From Actinoplanes oblitus (lineage in GTDB: Bacteria; Actinomycetota; Actinomycetes; Mycobacteriales; Micromonosporaceae), in contig NZ_CP126980.1 in the NCBI RefSeq assembly GCF_030252345.1, positions 705,501 to 769,500 on the forward strand: a DNA stretch of 64,000 nt, read 5' to 3'. Each line of letters opens with the position of its first letter. Position 1 is the first letter of the stretch. Below, piece by piece: positions 52,481 through 62,396 of this stretch. Under the pieces are notes generated by a model. The model was given only the letters and a program-made list of their open reading frames with translations, was not told where the DNA came from and made no database searches. Both the position numbers and the translations under genes were made by a program.

Positions 52481-53425
52481 ATGTCACCAGCCCTCGACGT
52501 GGTCTTCGATCCGGCCGCTGCCTACCCGGACATCGCGGTGCTGAGCACCGCGCTGGCCCGCCGGGACTGGCCGGCCTGCCGGACCCTGCTCGACGCCGTC
52601 AGCACCGCCGACCGGACCGCCCTGATCCTCACCTGTGCCGAGGGGCGGGACCTGGAGGGGTTCCTGCGCCCGGTGGTCGAGGCGGACCCGTACGACGGTG
52701 CGGCGGCCGCCCTGCTCGGCGCCCACCTGATCACGCTGGGCTGGGAGATCCGGACGAGCGCCTGGGCCAAGGACGTCACCCCGGCGCAGTGGGCCGGCTT
52801 CCGGGCGTACCTGTGCCGGGCGGAGCAGGTGCTGATCGACGCCGCCGCGTACCAGCCGGCCGACCCGGCGATCTGGACCGTCCGGATGCTCTCCGCCCGC
52901 GGCCTGTCGCTCGGCATCGACGAGATCCGCCGTCGCCACCAGCGGCTGGACGCCGTGGCGCCGCACCACCTGCCCGGCCAGATGGAGCTGGCCAGCAGCC
53001 TGGAGCCGAAGTGGTCGGGCAGCTGGCCGGAGCTGCACGCCTTCGCCCGGGAGGCGGCGCTGGCCGCGCCGGCCGGCAGCCCGCACGGCCTGCTGGTGGT
53101 CGAGGCGTTCTTCGCGCACTTCCGGACGGCCACCGACGAGGCGGAGAAGGCGCGGGTCTACCACGACCCGGCGCTGCGGGACGCCCTGTACGCGGCCGCC
53201 CACCACTCGGTGCTGCACCCGCAGTTCCGCCGGGCGTACGGCTGGGTGCGGGCCTGCGGCAACTACGCGGCGCTCTTCAGCATCCTGGAGGACCGGCCGA
53301 ACGCCGCCCGGATGTTCACCATGCTCGGCCCGCTCGGCACCGTCGACCCGTGGTCGGAGAGCGAGCAGGAGTCGGCGGTCAAGATTCGGCAGGCCCGCGA
53401 GTGGGCGTACGGAGGCACCCTGTGA
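52481..53425 (+). CDS. Protein of unknown function between two M16 peptidases
   Basis: A 314-residue, mostly helical, soluble protein with TPR-like or DUF4034-like helix pairs (ADPYDGAAAALLGAHLITLGW, AEQVLIDAAAYQPADPAIW, SILEDRPNAARMFTMLGPLG). No signal peptide, membrane helix or catalytic motif. Its GTGA overlap with the second M16 gene and a promoter like that of the first suggest all three are expressed together. It may be an adaptor or an inhibitor; the sequence does not say. Confidence 0.75.
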   Translation: MSPALDVVFDPAAAYPDIAVLSTALARRDWPACRTLLDAVSTADRTALILTCAEGRDLEGFLRPVVEADPYDGAAAALLGAHLITLGWEIRTSAWAKDVTPAQWAGFRAYLCRAEQVLIDAAAYQPADPAIWTVRMLSARGLSLGIDEIRRRHQRLDAVAPHHLPGQMELASSLEPKWSGSWPELHAFAREAALAAPAGSPHGLLVVEAFFAHFRTATDEAEKARVYHDPALRDALYAAAHHSVLHPQFRRAYGWVRACGNYAALFSILEDRPNAARMFTMLGPLGTVDPWSESEQESAVKIRQAREWAYGGTL

Positions 53426-55128
53426 TCACCACCCATCAGGTGAGCGGGGTTCCCGTGCTGCTCGCCCCCACCACCGGCGCGATGCACGCCGGCCTCGCCT
53501 TCCGGGTCGGGTTCGCCGACGAGCCGCTGGCCAAGCGTGGCATCACCCACCTGATCGAGCATCTCGCGCTGCACGCGTTCGGGGTGACCGACCACCACTA
53601 CAACGGGGCCACCGGCACCGAGTACACCTACTTCCACACCCGTGGCACCGAGGCCGACGTCGTGGCGTTCCTGAACGGGGTCTGCGCCGCCCTGCGCGAC
53701 CTGCCGATGCAGCGGCTGGAGGTGGAGAAGGAGATCCTGCGGACCGAGGAGAACGGCCGCGCCGAGGGACCGGCCGAGCGGCTCGCGCTCTGGCGGCACG
53801 GCGCCCGCGACTTCGGCATGCCCGCCTACCCGGAGTGGGGCCTGACCGGGCTCACCCCGGACGACCTGCGAGCGTGGGTGGCGCACTACTTCACCACCGA
53901 GAACGCGGCCCTGTGGATCGCCGGTCCGGGCGTGCCCGCCGGGCTCGACCTGACCCTGCCGCGCGGGGTGCGGCGCCCGGCGCCAGCCGCGTCGTCGGCC
54001 CTCCCGGTGCGCCCGGCCTCGTTCGCCGGACCGGCGAACGTGGTGGCCTGGAACGCGGCGGTGCCGCACCGGCCGGCCGCCGCGGTGTTCAGCGGTGTGC
54101 TGGAGCGGACTTTGTTCCGCTCGCTGCGGCAGGACAGCGGCATCTCCTACACCGTGCAGTCCGACGTCGCCGTCCGTGGGGACGGCACGGCAGTCGTCAC
54201 CGCGGTCGCCGACGCGCTGCCCGAGAAGCAGGCGGCGGTGCTCGGCGGGTTCGTCGACGTGCTGGCCGCGGCCCGGCTCGGCCGGTTCGACCCGGCCGAC
54301 GTGGCCGGCGTGGTGAACCAGCGGATCACCGAGCTGACCTCCGCCGAGGAGACCGGCGCGCGCCTGCCCGCGCAGGTGTTCAACCTGCTCGCCGGGCGCC
54401 CGGTGGAGCAGCTCGACCGGATGCTGGCCGGCCTGCGTGCGGTCACCCCGGCGGAGGTGGCCGAGGTGGGCCGGATGGCGGTCGCCGACGGGCTGCTGAT
54501 GACGCCGGGGCGGACCACCGCCGACTGGGCCGGGTACACCCCGGCGCCGGAGGGTTCGCCGGCGGCGGCGCCGGGCGCCGTGCATCCCTCGCTGGAGCGC
54601 CCGGACCTGCGCCTGGTCGCCGGCGAGCAGGGGGTCAGCCTGGTCGACGGGGACTCGGTGGCGACGGTCTGGTTCGACCGCTGCGCCGCGATGCTGACCT
54701 GGCCGGACGGCGCGCGCCGGCTGATCGGCGACGACGGGGTCCAGGTCCACCTGGAGCCGACCCTGTTCGCCGGCGGCCCGGCGGTGGTGGCCGCGCTGGA
54801 CTCCCGGGTACGGCCCGGGCTGCGGGCCCCGATGCCGCCCCGCGACCCGTCGCGGGTGCCGAGCCCCCGTCCGGCGGCGCAACCGGTGCCCAGCGCGCCG
54901 GCCCGGCCGGCCGGGCGGGCCGGTTCGGTCGCCCTGCTCGTCGTGCTGAGCCTGGTCATCGTGCTCTGCGGTGGCCTCGGTGTGCTGATGGGCGCCGACG
55001 CGGTGGCGGAGCGGGAGGACCGGGCCTACGCGATCGGCATCGCGGTGGTCGGTCTCGGGTTCGCCGTCGCCGCCGGCTTCGGGGTGCGCGGCGTGCTGCG
55101 CCGGCGGCGCGGGAACCTTACGAACTGA
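53422..55128 (+). CDS. M16-family zinc peptidase, paralogue 2, membrane-anchored
   Basis: A 568-residue M16 protein with zinc motif HLIEH near residue 42 and the downstream acidic region EKEILRTEE. After two M16 lobes, a Pro/Arg linker leads to two C-terminal membrane helices (LLVVLSLVIVLCGGLGVLM and IGIAVVGLGFAVAAGFGV), a feature absent from paralogue 1. The peptidase domain precedes the helices with no signal peptide, so it probably faces the cytoplasm. GTG overlapping the upstream stop. Confidence 0.85.
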   Translation: MITTHQVSGVPVLLAPTTGAMHAGLAFRVGFADEPLAKRGITHLIEHLALHAFGVTDHHYNGATGTEYTYFHTRGTEADVVAFLNGVCAALRDLPMQRLEVEKEILRTEENGRAEGPAERLALWRHGARDFGMPAYPEWGLTGLTPDDLRAWVAHYFTTENAALWIAGPGVPAGLDLTLPRGVRRPAPAASSALPVRPASFAGPANVVAWNAAVPHRPAAAVFSGVLERTLFRSLRQDSGISYTVQSDVAVRGDGTAVVTAVADALPEKQAAVLGGFVDVLAAARLGRFDPADVAGVVNQRITELTSAEETGARLPAQVFNLLAGRPVEQLDRMLAGLRAVTPAEVAEVGRMAVADGLLMTPGRTTADWAGYTPAPEGSPAAAPGAVHPSLERPDLRLVAGEQGVSLVDGDSVATVWFDRCAAMLTWPDGARRLIGDDGVQVHLEPTLFAGGPAVVAALDSRVRPGLRAPMPPRDPSRVPSPRPAAQPVPSAPARPAGRAGSVALLVVLSLVIVLCGGLGVLMGADAVAEREDRAYAIGIAVVGLGFAVAAGFGVRGVLRRRRGNLTN

Positions 55129-55183
55129 GGAAGCGGTGCACCGGCGCCCGGCGTTCGCGCCGATGGCGAGGCAGGATGGCCTG

Positions 55184-56728
55184 GTGAGGACATCGATCCG
55201 GGACGGGCTGGCCGGCGTGGCGGCGGCCGCTGTGGCGCTCGGCGTGGCCGAGCTGCTGGCGGTCTTCGCCGGGGCACGCTCGGCGCCGCTGGTGGCGGTC
55301 GGCGGGGTGGTCGTCGACCACGTGCCGGCCGCCGTCAAGGACGCCGGCATCGCCGTGTTCGGGGTGCACGACAAGACCGCCCTGCTGACCGGGACGGCGA
55401 TCCTTCTCGGCCTCTACGCGTTCGGCGTCGGGGTGCTGGCCCGGCGCCGGTGGCCGGTGGCGGTGGGCGGGATCGCGCTGTTCGGGGTGATCGGCGCGGC
55501 GGCCGCGGTGACCCGCCCCGGCGCGGGGGTGGGTGCCGCGATCCCGGCACTGGCCGGTGCGGCGCTGGCCGTGCCGGTGCTCCGCCACCTGATCGGGCTG
55601 ACACCTGACGAGCAGCCGGGAGAGCGGGTGCCCACGGCGTACCGGACATCCGGCGGACCGGAGGAACCGGAGACCCGGCGGCGGTTCCTCAAACAGTTGG
55701 GGGTCGTGGCCGGGGTCGCCGCCGGCGGCGGCCTGGCCGGGCGTTGGCTGACCTCGCGCGGCGCGGTGACCGAGGCCCGGGACGCGGTCGCGCTGCCGTC
55801 GGCGGCCGAGTCGGTCCCGGCGGTCCCGGCGGGCGCCCAGGTTGCCGGCGCGGTGCCCTACGTGACGCCGAACAAGGACTTCTACCGGATCGACACCGCT
55901 CTGATCACCCCGCAGGTGGACCCGGCGGGCTGGACCCTGCGGATTCACGGGATGGTCCGCAACCCGATCACCATCACCTGGGCCGAGCTGCTGCGCCGGC
56001 CGATGATCGAGCGCTACGTGACGATCGCCTGCGTCTCCAACGAGGTGGGCGGTGACCTGATCGGCAACGCGCTGTGGCTGGGCACGCCGATCAAGGCATT
56101 GCTCGACGCGGCCGATCCGCTGCCCGGGGCAGACCAGGTGGTCCAGCGGTCCCGGGACGGCTGGACCTGCGGCACGCCGACGGCGGTGCTGCGCGACGGG
56201 CGGGACGCGCTGCTGGCGATCGGGATGAACGGCGAGCCGCTGCCGGTCGATCACGGTTTTCCGGTCCGGATGATCGTTCCCGGTCTGTACGGCTACGTCT
56301 CCGCGTGCAAGTGGATCACCGAGATCGAGTTGACCCGATTCGCTGACTTCGATGCCTACTGGGTGCCGCGGGGCTGGGCCGCGCAGGCACCGATCAAGAC
56401 CCAGTCACGGATCGACACGCCCCGCGACGGCGCCGCCCGCAAACCCGGACCGGTGGTGGTGGCCGGTGTGGCCTGGGCGCAGCACCGCGGGATCGCCAAG
56501 GTCGAGGTGCAGGTGGACGACGGTGCGTGGGAGACGGCGGCACTGGCCCCGGCGGTTTCCGACGACACCTGGCGGCAGTGGACGCACGCCTGGCAGGCGA
56601 CGCCGGGCAAGCACGTGCTGCGGGTCCGGGCGACCGATCTCGACGGCTACACACAGACGTCGGAGACCGCCGCTCCGGCCCCGGACGGGGCGACCGGATG
56701 GCATCAGGTGACGGTCGCCGTCGGCTAG
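55184..56728 (+). CDS. Membrane-anchored sulfite-oxidase-family molybdopterin oxidoreductase
   Basis: A 514-residue protein. About four N-terminal membrane helices (to about 135) are followed by an internal twin-arginine-like segment RRRFLKQLG near residue 166 with a hydrophobic stretch, then a sulfite-oxidase molybdopterin domain (about 215-415) with the molybdenum-ligand Cys in TIACVSNEVGG near 285, and a C-terminal immunoglobulin-like dimerisation domain (VEVQVDDGAWETA). The catalytic part probably faces outside via Tat. Acceptor and substrate are unknown. GTG 55184 lies 6 nt after CAGGAT. A terminator follows at once. Confidence 0.88.
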   Translation: MRTSIRDGLAGVAAAAVALGVAELLAVFAGARSAPLVAVGGVVVDHVPAAVKDAGIAVFGVHDKTALLTGTAILLGLYAFGVGVLARRRWPVAVGGIALFGVIGAAAAVTRPGAGVGAAIPALAGAALAVPVLRHLIGLTPDEQPGERVPTAYRTSGGPEEPETRRRFLKQLGVVAGVAAGGGLAGRWLTSRGAVTEARDAVALPSAAESVPAVPAGAQVAGAVPYVTPNKDFYRIDTALITPQVDPAGWTLRIHGMVRNPITITWAELLRRPMIERYVTIACVSNEVGGDLIGNALWLGTPIKALLDAADPLPGADQVVQRSRDGWTCGTPTAVLRDGRDALLAIGMNGEPLPVDHGFPVRMIVPGLYGYVSACKWITEIELTRFADFDAYWVPRGWAAQAPIKTQSRIDTPRDGAARKPGPVVVAGVAWAQHRGIAKVEVQVDDGAWETAALAPAVSDDTWRQWTHAWQATPGKHVLRVRATDLDGYTQTSETAAPAPDGATGWHQVTVAVG

Positions 56729-56747
56729 CCGAAAGCCGCACTTTCGG
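56729..56747 (+). terminator. Terminator after the molybdopterin oxidoreductase
   Basis: CCGAAAG-CCGCA-CTTTCGG begins directly after the TAG stop; 7-bp perfect stem. Confidence 0.65.
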
Positions 56748-56823
56748 TCCGACTCGAAAACGCAAGTCGCTCATACGGTGGGTTGCATGTCCACCAATGC
56801 GGTTGAAGAACCGCTGAATCACT

Positions 56824-56853
56824 CGACACGGCCCCCCGGGGAGGACCGTGTCG
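56824..56853 (-). terminator. Terminator of the WhiB gene
   Basis: CGACACGG and CCGTGTCG, 8-bp perfect arms around a GC-rich loop, about 35 bp past the minus-strand whiB stop. Confidence 0.55.
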
Positions 56854-56887
56854 CCAGTCGTGTGGTGATGCCGCGCGCCGGGCGCCC

Positions 56888-57274
56888 TCAGGCGGCTGGT
56901 GCCTGCCTCTGTGCGGGTACCGCAGACTTGTGGGGCCGGCCGAGGCGCGCCTCGAGGCGCAGCAGGTCGACCCGTCCGTGACGATCGGCCAGATCCTCCC
57001 AGCCGACCGCGAGCAGCCGCAGCCGCTCCGATTCGCTGAACCCTCCCCATACCCCGTACGGCTCGCGCACCGCGAGGGCGTGGGCGGCGCACTCGGCTCG
57101 CACCGGGCACGCGCCGCACATCGTCTTGGCCTTGGCCTCGCGGCGATTGCGGGACGAACCGCGCTCGCCGTCCGGGTGGAAGAACTGCGCACTGTCCCGG
57201 CCCCGGCAGAGTCCGAGCCGCTGCCAGTCCCACAGGTCGGCAATGGGGCCGGGCAGCCTGCGAACGTTCGACAT
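56888..57274 (-). CDS. whiB: WhiB-family iron-sulfur transcription factor (WhiB3-type by synteny)
   Basis: A 128-residue Wbl protein. Four Cys that bind a 4Fe-4S cluster are in GLCRG, then C-x2-C-x5-C in TMCGACPVRAECA. The G(V/I)WGG turn reads YGVWGG, followed by a helical DNA/sigma-contacting end. Next to groEL1 and upstream of the guaB region it occupies the position of WhiB3 (Rv3416). Wbl proteins sense redox or NO and bind sigma region 4. ATG 57274 has GAGGAGGG upstream. Divergent from the BldM-like gene. Confidence 0.9.
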   Translation of the reverse strand: MSNVRRLPGPIADLWDWQRLGLCRGRDSAQFFHPDGERGSSRNRREAKAKTMCGACPVRAECAAHALAVREPYGVWGGFSESERLRLLAVGWEDLADRHGRVDLLRLEARLGRPHKSAVPAQRQAPAA

Positions 57275-57474
57275 CAACACCCTCCTCACCGCGCGGCACC
57301 GCGGAGTGGTCGACATGGGGGCCTGGCGACAGGCCTCACGCGGGTGTACCCCGGCGATCGCCGGCTCACACGCAACATGTCGATGTCTCTGCGGACGGTG
57401 TGGCAAAGAGGTGGCAAGTCATACCTTTCTTTCCCGTTTTTTCCATCTAAAGCGCGTAATGCTGCGGCCCTCGC

Positions 57475-57505
57475 GTGATCTCCTCTGAGAGAGAAGGAGG
57501 ATCAC
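57475..57505 (+). promoter_or_regulatory. Hairpin over the ribosome site of the BldM-like gene
   Basis: GTGATC at 57475-57480 pairs with GATCAC at 57500-57505, with further CCTC/GAGG pairing. The Shine-Dalgarno AAGGAGG lies inside the 3' arm and the GTG start follows 1 nt later, so closing the hairpin would block initiation. Confidence 0.45.
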
Positions 57506-57506
57506 T

Positions 57507-58352
57507 GTGCGTACCGTCCTCGTGTGCGTCCGAACCCCGCTGGCGGCCCAGACCGTCGCGTCCACCGCGGCCCGGCTCGGCATGACCGGCGTCGTCCGGA
57601 CCGCGGTCAGCGAGACCGAGGCCATGATCCGACTGGCGGAACGGCCGGCCGAAGTGGTCCTGGCCGACACCGCCGTTACCCGACCCGACAGCGTCGGCTT
57701 CACCCGGCGCGTGCTCGCCCGCGCCCCGCAGGCCCAAGTGGTGCTCTTCGGGGCTGAGGATCCCCGGGTGGCGGCGGCGACCGTCGCCGCCGGCGCCCGC
57801 GGCGTGATCCGCGGCGTGGAACACGACCTGGTCAGCGTCGTCGCCAAGGCGCTGCTCCTGCTCCTGTTGCCGGTCCGCCCGCAGGGCATGCCGATCAACG
57901 GGGCGAACGCCCAGCCGGCCGGGGTGGCCGGTGCGATGCGCAACAACAACTCGCCGGCGGCCCGCGGGCAGTATCGCGACGGGATGGGCATGGGCGCGCC
58001 GAACGCGGCGGCGGTGCCGGCCATGCTGCCGAACTCACCGATGGTGCCGGCGCAGCGCGGCGACGCACCCATCGACCCGGCGACCGGCCGGCCGATGGTG
58101 GCCTGGCCGGGCAACGAGGGAGTCGGCATGGGCGATGCTCAGCCGGCCGGCCGGCGGCTCACGCTCACCGAGCGCGAGTTGCAGGTGCTGCGCGGCATGG
58201 CCGACGGCAAGAGCAACGCGGAGATCGGCCGTGAGCTGTTCGTCTCCGAGGACACGGTCAAGACGCACGCCCGTCGCCTGTTCCGCAAGCTGGGCGCCCG
58301 CGACCGCGCCCACGCGGTGGCCGCCGGCTTCCGGGCGGGACTGGTCGCCTGA
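57507..58352 (+). CDS. BldM-like atypical response regulator (LuxR-type)
   Basis: A 281-residue protein. The C-terminal HTH (LTERELQVLRGMADGKSNAEIG, VSEDTVKTHARRLFRKLGARDRAHAVAAGF) closely matches Streptomyces BldM. The receiver is degenerate: the acidic pair after the first strand is replaced in VLVCVRTP and the conserved Lys is missing, though an Asp remains in VVLADT. It is therefore probably phosphorylation-independent, as BldM is. A linker of about 80 residues rich in Met, Gly, Asn and Pro makes it longer than BldM. GTG start. It lies between whiB and guaB, the bldM neighbourhood. Confidence 0.85.
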   Translation: MRTVLVCVRTPLAAQTVASTAARLGMTGVVRTAVSETEAMIRLAERPAEVVLADTAVTRPDSVGFTRRVLARAPQAQVVLFGAEDPRVAAATVAAGARGVIRGVEHDLVSVVAKALLLLLLPVRPQGMPINGANAQPAGVAGAMRNNNSPAARGQYRDGMGMGAPNAAAVPAMLPNSPMVPAQRGDAPIDPATGRPMVAWPGNEGVGMGDAQPAGRRLTLTERELQVLRGMADGKSNAEIGRELFVSEDTVKTHARRLFRKLGARDRAHAVAAGFRAGLVA

Positions 58353-58392
58353 CCGATGACGCGGGGGCGGGTTTCCGCCCCCGCGTCATCGG
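58353..58392 (+). terminator. Strong terminator after the BldM-like gene
   Basis: A perfect 18-bp stem (58353-58370 with 58375-58392) and GTTT loop begin directly after the TGA. Confidence 0.85.
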
Positions 58393-58842
58393 GAGATCAT
58401 TCGTCTCGGGCGACCAGCTTCACGATCTTTCAAGATCAAGAGCTTGCTGACTCGGATCCGCGCTGATCACTGATCGTCGCTCCCGCCAGGGACCCTTCCG
58501 GGCCGGGCAGGACGCTGGCGCGTCCCGAACGCCCGGCCCTCCAGGGCGACGCCCGTGGGTGGTCACGACCCGCCAACCCCGAAACCCGGGTGTGGTGACG
58601 GGCTGCCGGACCGAACCGTGGTGGTCGCGATCCGCCGACGCCGAGACTCCGGGCGGCTGTGACGTGCCGGCCCTGGAATCGTGGGGGTCGCGACGTACCT
58701 GGCGCACTCCGGGACCGGACGCCGTCGTGGGCCGGGGCGGGGACGGAGCGGATGGCGCGGTGGGCGGGCTCGTGGCGTACCGGAAATCGGGCGCGACCGG
58801 GGCGCACGCGGACCGGGAGGCGGCGGACGGCCGCGACCGGGG
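58393..58842. other. Gene-free region where sigD would lie
   Basis: 450 bp between the BldM-like terminator and the DUF5319 gene. In M. tuberculosis and Streptomyces a sigma-factor gene is usual here; none is present. The region holds copy B of the dispersed repeat and, at about 58558-58710, degenerate direct copies of GTGGTCrCGAyCCGCC. Long minus frames through it are Arg/Pro-rich and not supported. Confidence 0.55.
58433..58574 (-). repeat. Dispersed repeat, copy B
   Basis: Inverted relative to copy A at 19598-19739; 134 of 142 positions identical, no indels. The internal hairpin GGACGC-TGGC-GCGTCC is conserved. Confidence 0.9.
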
Positions 58843-59247
58843 TCAGCTCTCGTCGTCGTTGCCCTCGGTGAGGGTGTCGTGGACGCCGTCCGCGTAACCG
58901 CGGGCATACTCCCAGGTGACGTAGTGGTCCGGGTCCGGATCGTAGGCCGGCTCGTGCACCCGTGGGCGGCCGCTGCTCAGCAGGTGGCGCAGGTTGCCGC
59001 GGAGCAGGTCCCAGTCGAAGTAGTGCGGCTCGTGACAGTCCTCGCACTCGATGACCAGGCCGCGGATGCCGGTAGGGCTCAGCAGGGCCTGGTAGATCTC
59101 CAGGTCGGAGAGGTCCTCCAGCACGTCCTGCCGCTCGTCCTCGGACAGCGGCTCGGTCTCGGCGTCCTCGTTGAGGTCGTCGAGTTCCGCGGCCGGGTCG
59201 GCGGGGTCGCCGTTGAACGGGTCGATCGGCTCTTCTTGCACCCCCAT
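58843..59247 (-). CDS. DUF5319 protein (Rv3412-like)
   Basis: A 134-residue acidic protein. After an Asp/Glu-rich start, the core has CEDCHEPHYFDWDLLRGNLRHLL, with a Cys pair and two His that could bind a metal, and ends EYARGYADGVHD. Conserved in actinobacteria immediately next to guaB; function unknown. It is divergent from guaB, with the promoter region shared in 113 bp. ATG 59247 with AGGTGAG upstream. Confidence 0.85.
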   Translation of the reverse strand: MGVQEEPIDPFNGDPADPAAELDDLNEDAETEPLSEDERQDVLEDLSDLEIYQALLSPTGIRGLVIECEDCHEPHYFDWDLLRGNLRHLLSSGRPRVHEPAYDPDPDHYVTWEYARGYADGVHDTLTEGNDDES

Positions 59248-59322
59248 ACCGTACTCACCTCATCGGCGGGTGTGCTGGCCCGCACGTTCTGTCCGCCGCC
59301 CGGGTGCCACCTGTGGGATGGG

Positions 59323-59328
59323 TAGGAT
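59323..59328 (+). promoter_or_regulatory. Candidate -10 box of guaB
   Basis: TAGGAT, about 33 nt before the guaB GTG, which has its own AGGGATGAT ribosome site. Unlike the leaderless genes, this predicts a short leader. Confidence 0.4.
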
Positions 59329-59357
59329 GATGAACTCCGCCTCTTCTCTAGGGATGA

Positions 59358-60848
<1,491 letters not shown>

Positions 60849-60903
60849 AGCCTTCCCAGCACCCCGCCCGCCACCCTAAAAAGGAACTGAAGGCATCCCA
60901 ATC

Positions 60904-62025
60904 ATGCGTGACGTAGTGGAGATCGGCCTCGGTAAGACCGCTCAGCGCGGATACCACCTGGACGACATCGCGATCGTGCCGAGCCGCCGGACCCGGGACG
61001 TCGACGACGTCTCGACGGAGTGGAAGCTCGACGCGTACCCGTTCAAGATCCCCTGCGTCGCGCATCCGTCGGATGCCACCCAGAGCCCGGACTCGGTGAT
61101 CGCCCTGGGCCGCCTCGGCGGCCTGGGCGTGCTCAACGCCGAGGGCCTGTGGACGCGTTACGAGGACCCCACCAAGATCCTCGAGGAGCTGGCCTCGCTG
61201 GACGAGGAGGCGGACGCCACCAAGCGGCTCCAGGAGGTGTACGCCGAGCCGATCAAGCCGGAGCTGATCGGTGAGCGGGTCCGCCAGATCCGCGAGGGCG
61301 GCGTGACAGTGGCGGTCCGGGTGTCCCCGCAGCACACCCTGGCGCTCGCCCCGGTGATCCTGGACGCCGGCGTGGACCTGCTGGTCATCCAGGGCACCCT
61401 GGTCTCGGCGGAGCACGTCTCCACCACCGACGAGCCGCTGAACCTCAAGGAGTTCATCGCCGACCTGGACCTGCCGGTCATCGTCGGCGGCTGCACCGAC
61501 TACAAGACCGCCCTGCACCTGATGCGGACCGGCGCGGCCGGCGTGATCGTCGGCGTGGGCGCCGACGAGTGGTCGACCACCGACACGGTGCTCGGCATCC
61601 GGGTGCCGATGGCCACCGCCATCGCCGACGCGGCAGCGGCCCGCCGGGACTACCTGGACGAGACCGGTGGGCGTTACGTGCACCTGATCGCCGACGGCGG
61701 CATCGCCACCTCCGGCGACATCGCCAAGGCGATCGGCTGCGGCGCCGACGCGGTGATGCTCGGCGAGCCGCTCTCGCTGGCCGAGGGCGCGCCGGCCGGC
61801 GGTGCCTGGTGGCACTCGGCGGCCAGCCACCCCGCTCTGCCGCGCGGCGGGTTCTGCATCGCCGGCGAGCCCGACGGGACGCTGGAGCAGCTGCTCTACG
61901 GCCCGGCGGACCGGCCGGACGGGCAGCTGAACCTGTTCGGCGGTCTGCGGCGGGCGATGGCCAAGTGCGGGTACCGGGACGTGAAGGAATTCCAGAAGGT
62001 CGCGCTGGTCCTCGACCGGAGCTGA
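60904..62025 (+). CDS. guaB3: GuaB3 family IMP dehydrogenase-related protein
   Basis: A 373-residue TIM-barrel protein without CBS domains, matching actinobacterial GuaB3 (Rv3410c). It begins DVVEIGLGKTAQRGYHLDDIAIVPSRRTRD, split over the first two strands, and has VGGCTDYKTALHLMRTGAAG and [24 protein letters not shown]. The catalytic Cys loop is altered relative to true IMPDHs; some GuaB3 proteins are reported to act as GMP reductases, so IMPDH activity should not be assumed. Tandem repeats begin 7 bp after its stop. Confidence 0.93.
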   Translation: MRDVVEIGLGKTAQRGYHLDDIAIVPSRRTRDVDDVSTEWKLDAYPFKIPCVAHPSDATQSPDSVIALGRLGGLGVLNAEGLWTRYEDPTKILEELASLDEEADATKRLQEVYAEPIKPELIGERVRQIREGGVTVAVRVSPQHTLALAPVILDAGVDLLVIQGTLVSAEHVSTTDEPLNLKEFIADLDLPVIVGGCTDYKTALHLMRTGAAGVIVGVGADEWSTTDTVLGIRVPMATAIADAAAARRDYLDETGGRYVHLIADGGIATSGDIAKAIGCGADAVMLGEPLSLAEGAPAGGAWWHSAASHPALPRGGFCIAGEPDGTLEQLLYGPADRPDGQLNLFGGLRRAMAKCGYRDVKEFQKVALVLDRS

Positions 62026-62032
62026 GTTAGCA

Positions 62033-62136
62033 GAGCTGGCTGGCTTCGCTGCGCTCCGCGGCAAAGCTGAGCTGGCTGGCTTCGCTGCGCTCCGCGGCAA
62101 AGCTGAGCTGGCTGGCTCCGCTGCGCTCCGCGGCAA
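62033..62136. repeat. 36-bp tandem repeat after guaB3, three units
   Basis: Units at 62033, 62069 and 62105 (GAGCTGGCTGGCTTCGCTGC, GCTCCGCGGCAAAGCT). The unit junction AGCTGAG repeats the guaB3 stop context GAGCTGAG. The third unit runs into the long inverted repeat. Confidence 0.92.
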
Positions 62137-62234
62137 AACGCCTTGTAACCGGTGACGAGGCAGGCGATTCTCCGCCACCCGCAAACCCCGCGGGCGTCGG
62201 AGAATCACTTGCCTCGTCACCGGCGGCGTTTTGC
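62133..62234. repeat. Very long inverted repeat between convergent genes
   Basis: Three perfectly complementary blocks: 62133-62142 with 62225-62234 (10 bp), 62149-62162 with 62210-62223 (14 bp) and 62166-62174 with 62198-62206 (9 bp). 33 paired bases are interrupted only by small internal loops, with a 23-nt apical region that has its own small hairpin. It lies between guaB3 and the convergent M1 gene and may be a bidirectional terminator. Confidence 0.92.
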
Positions 62235-62396
62235 GGGGCTGCGGGGGCAGCAGGTCTCGTGGGGTCGGAAGGGGCCTGCCTTGGCGGCGGCGCGGCGTTT
62301 TGCCGGGTGTGGGGCGGGGGCGCCGGTCTTGGCGGCGGCGGTTTGCCGGTGTGGGGCGGCGGGGTGCCTGCCTGGTTGGTGGCGGCGTTCTGGTGG
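62235..62396. other. GC/GT-rich spacer before the M1 gene end
   Basis: G-rich on the plus strand with repeats of GGCGTTTTGC (again near 62292) and GTGTGGGGCGG. No gene is seen; partly a decayed extension of the inverted-repeat arm. Confidence 0.4.
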
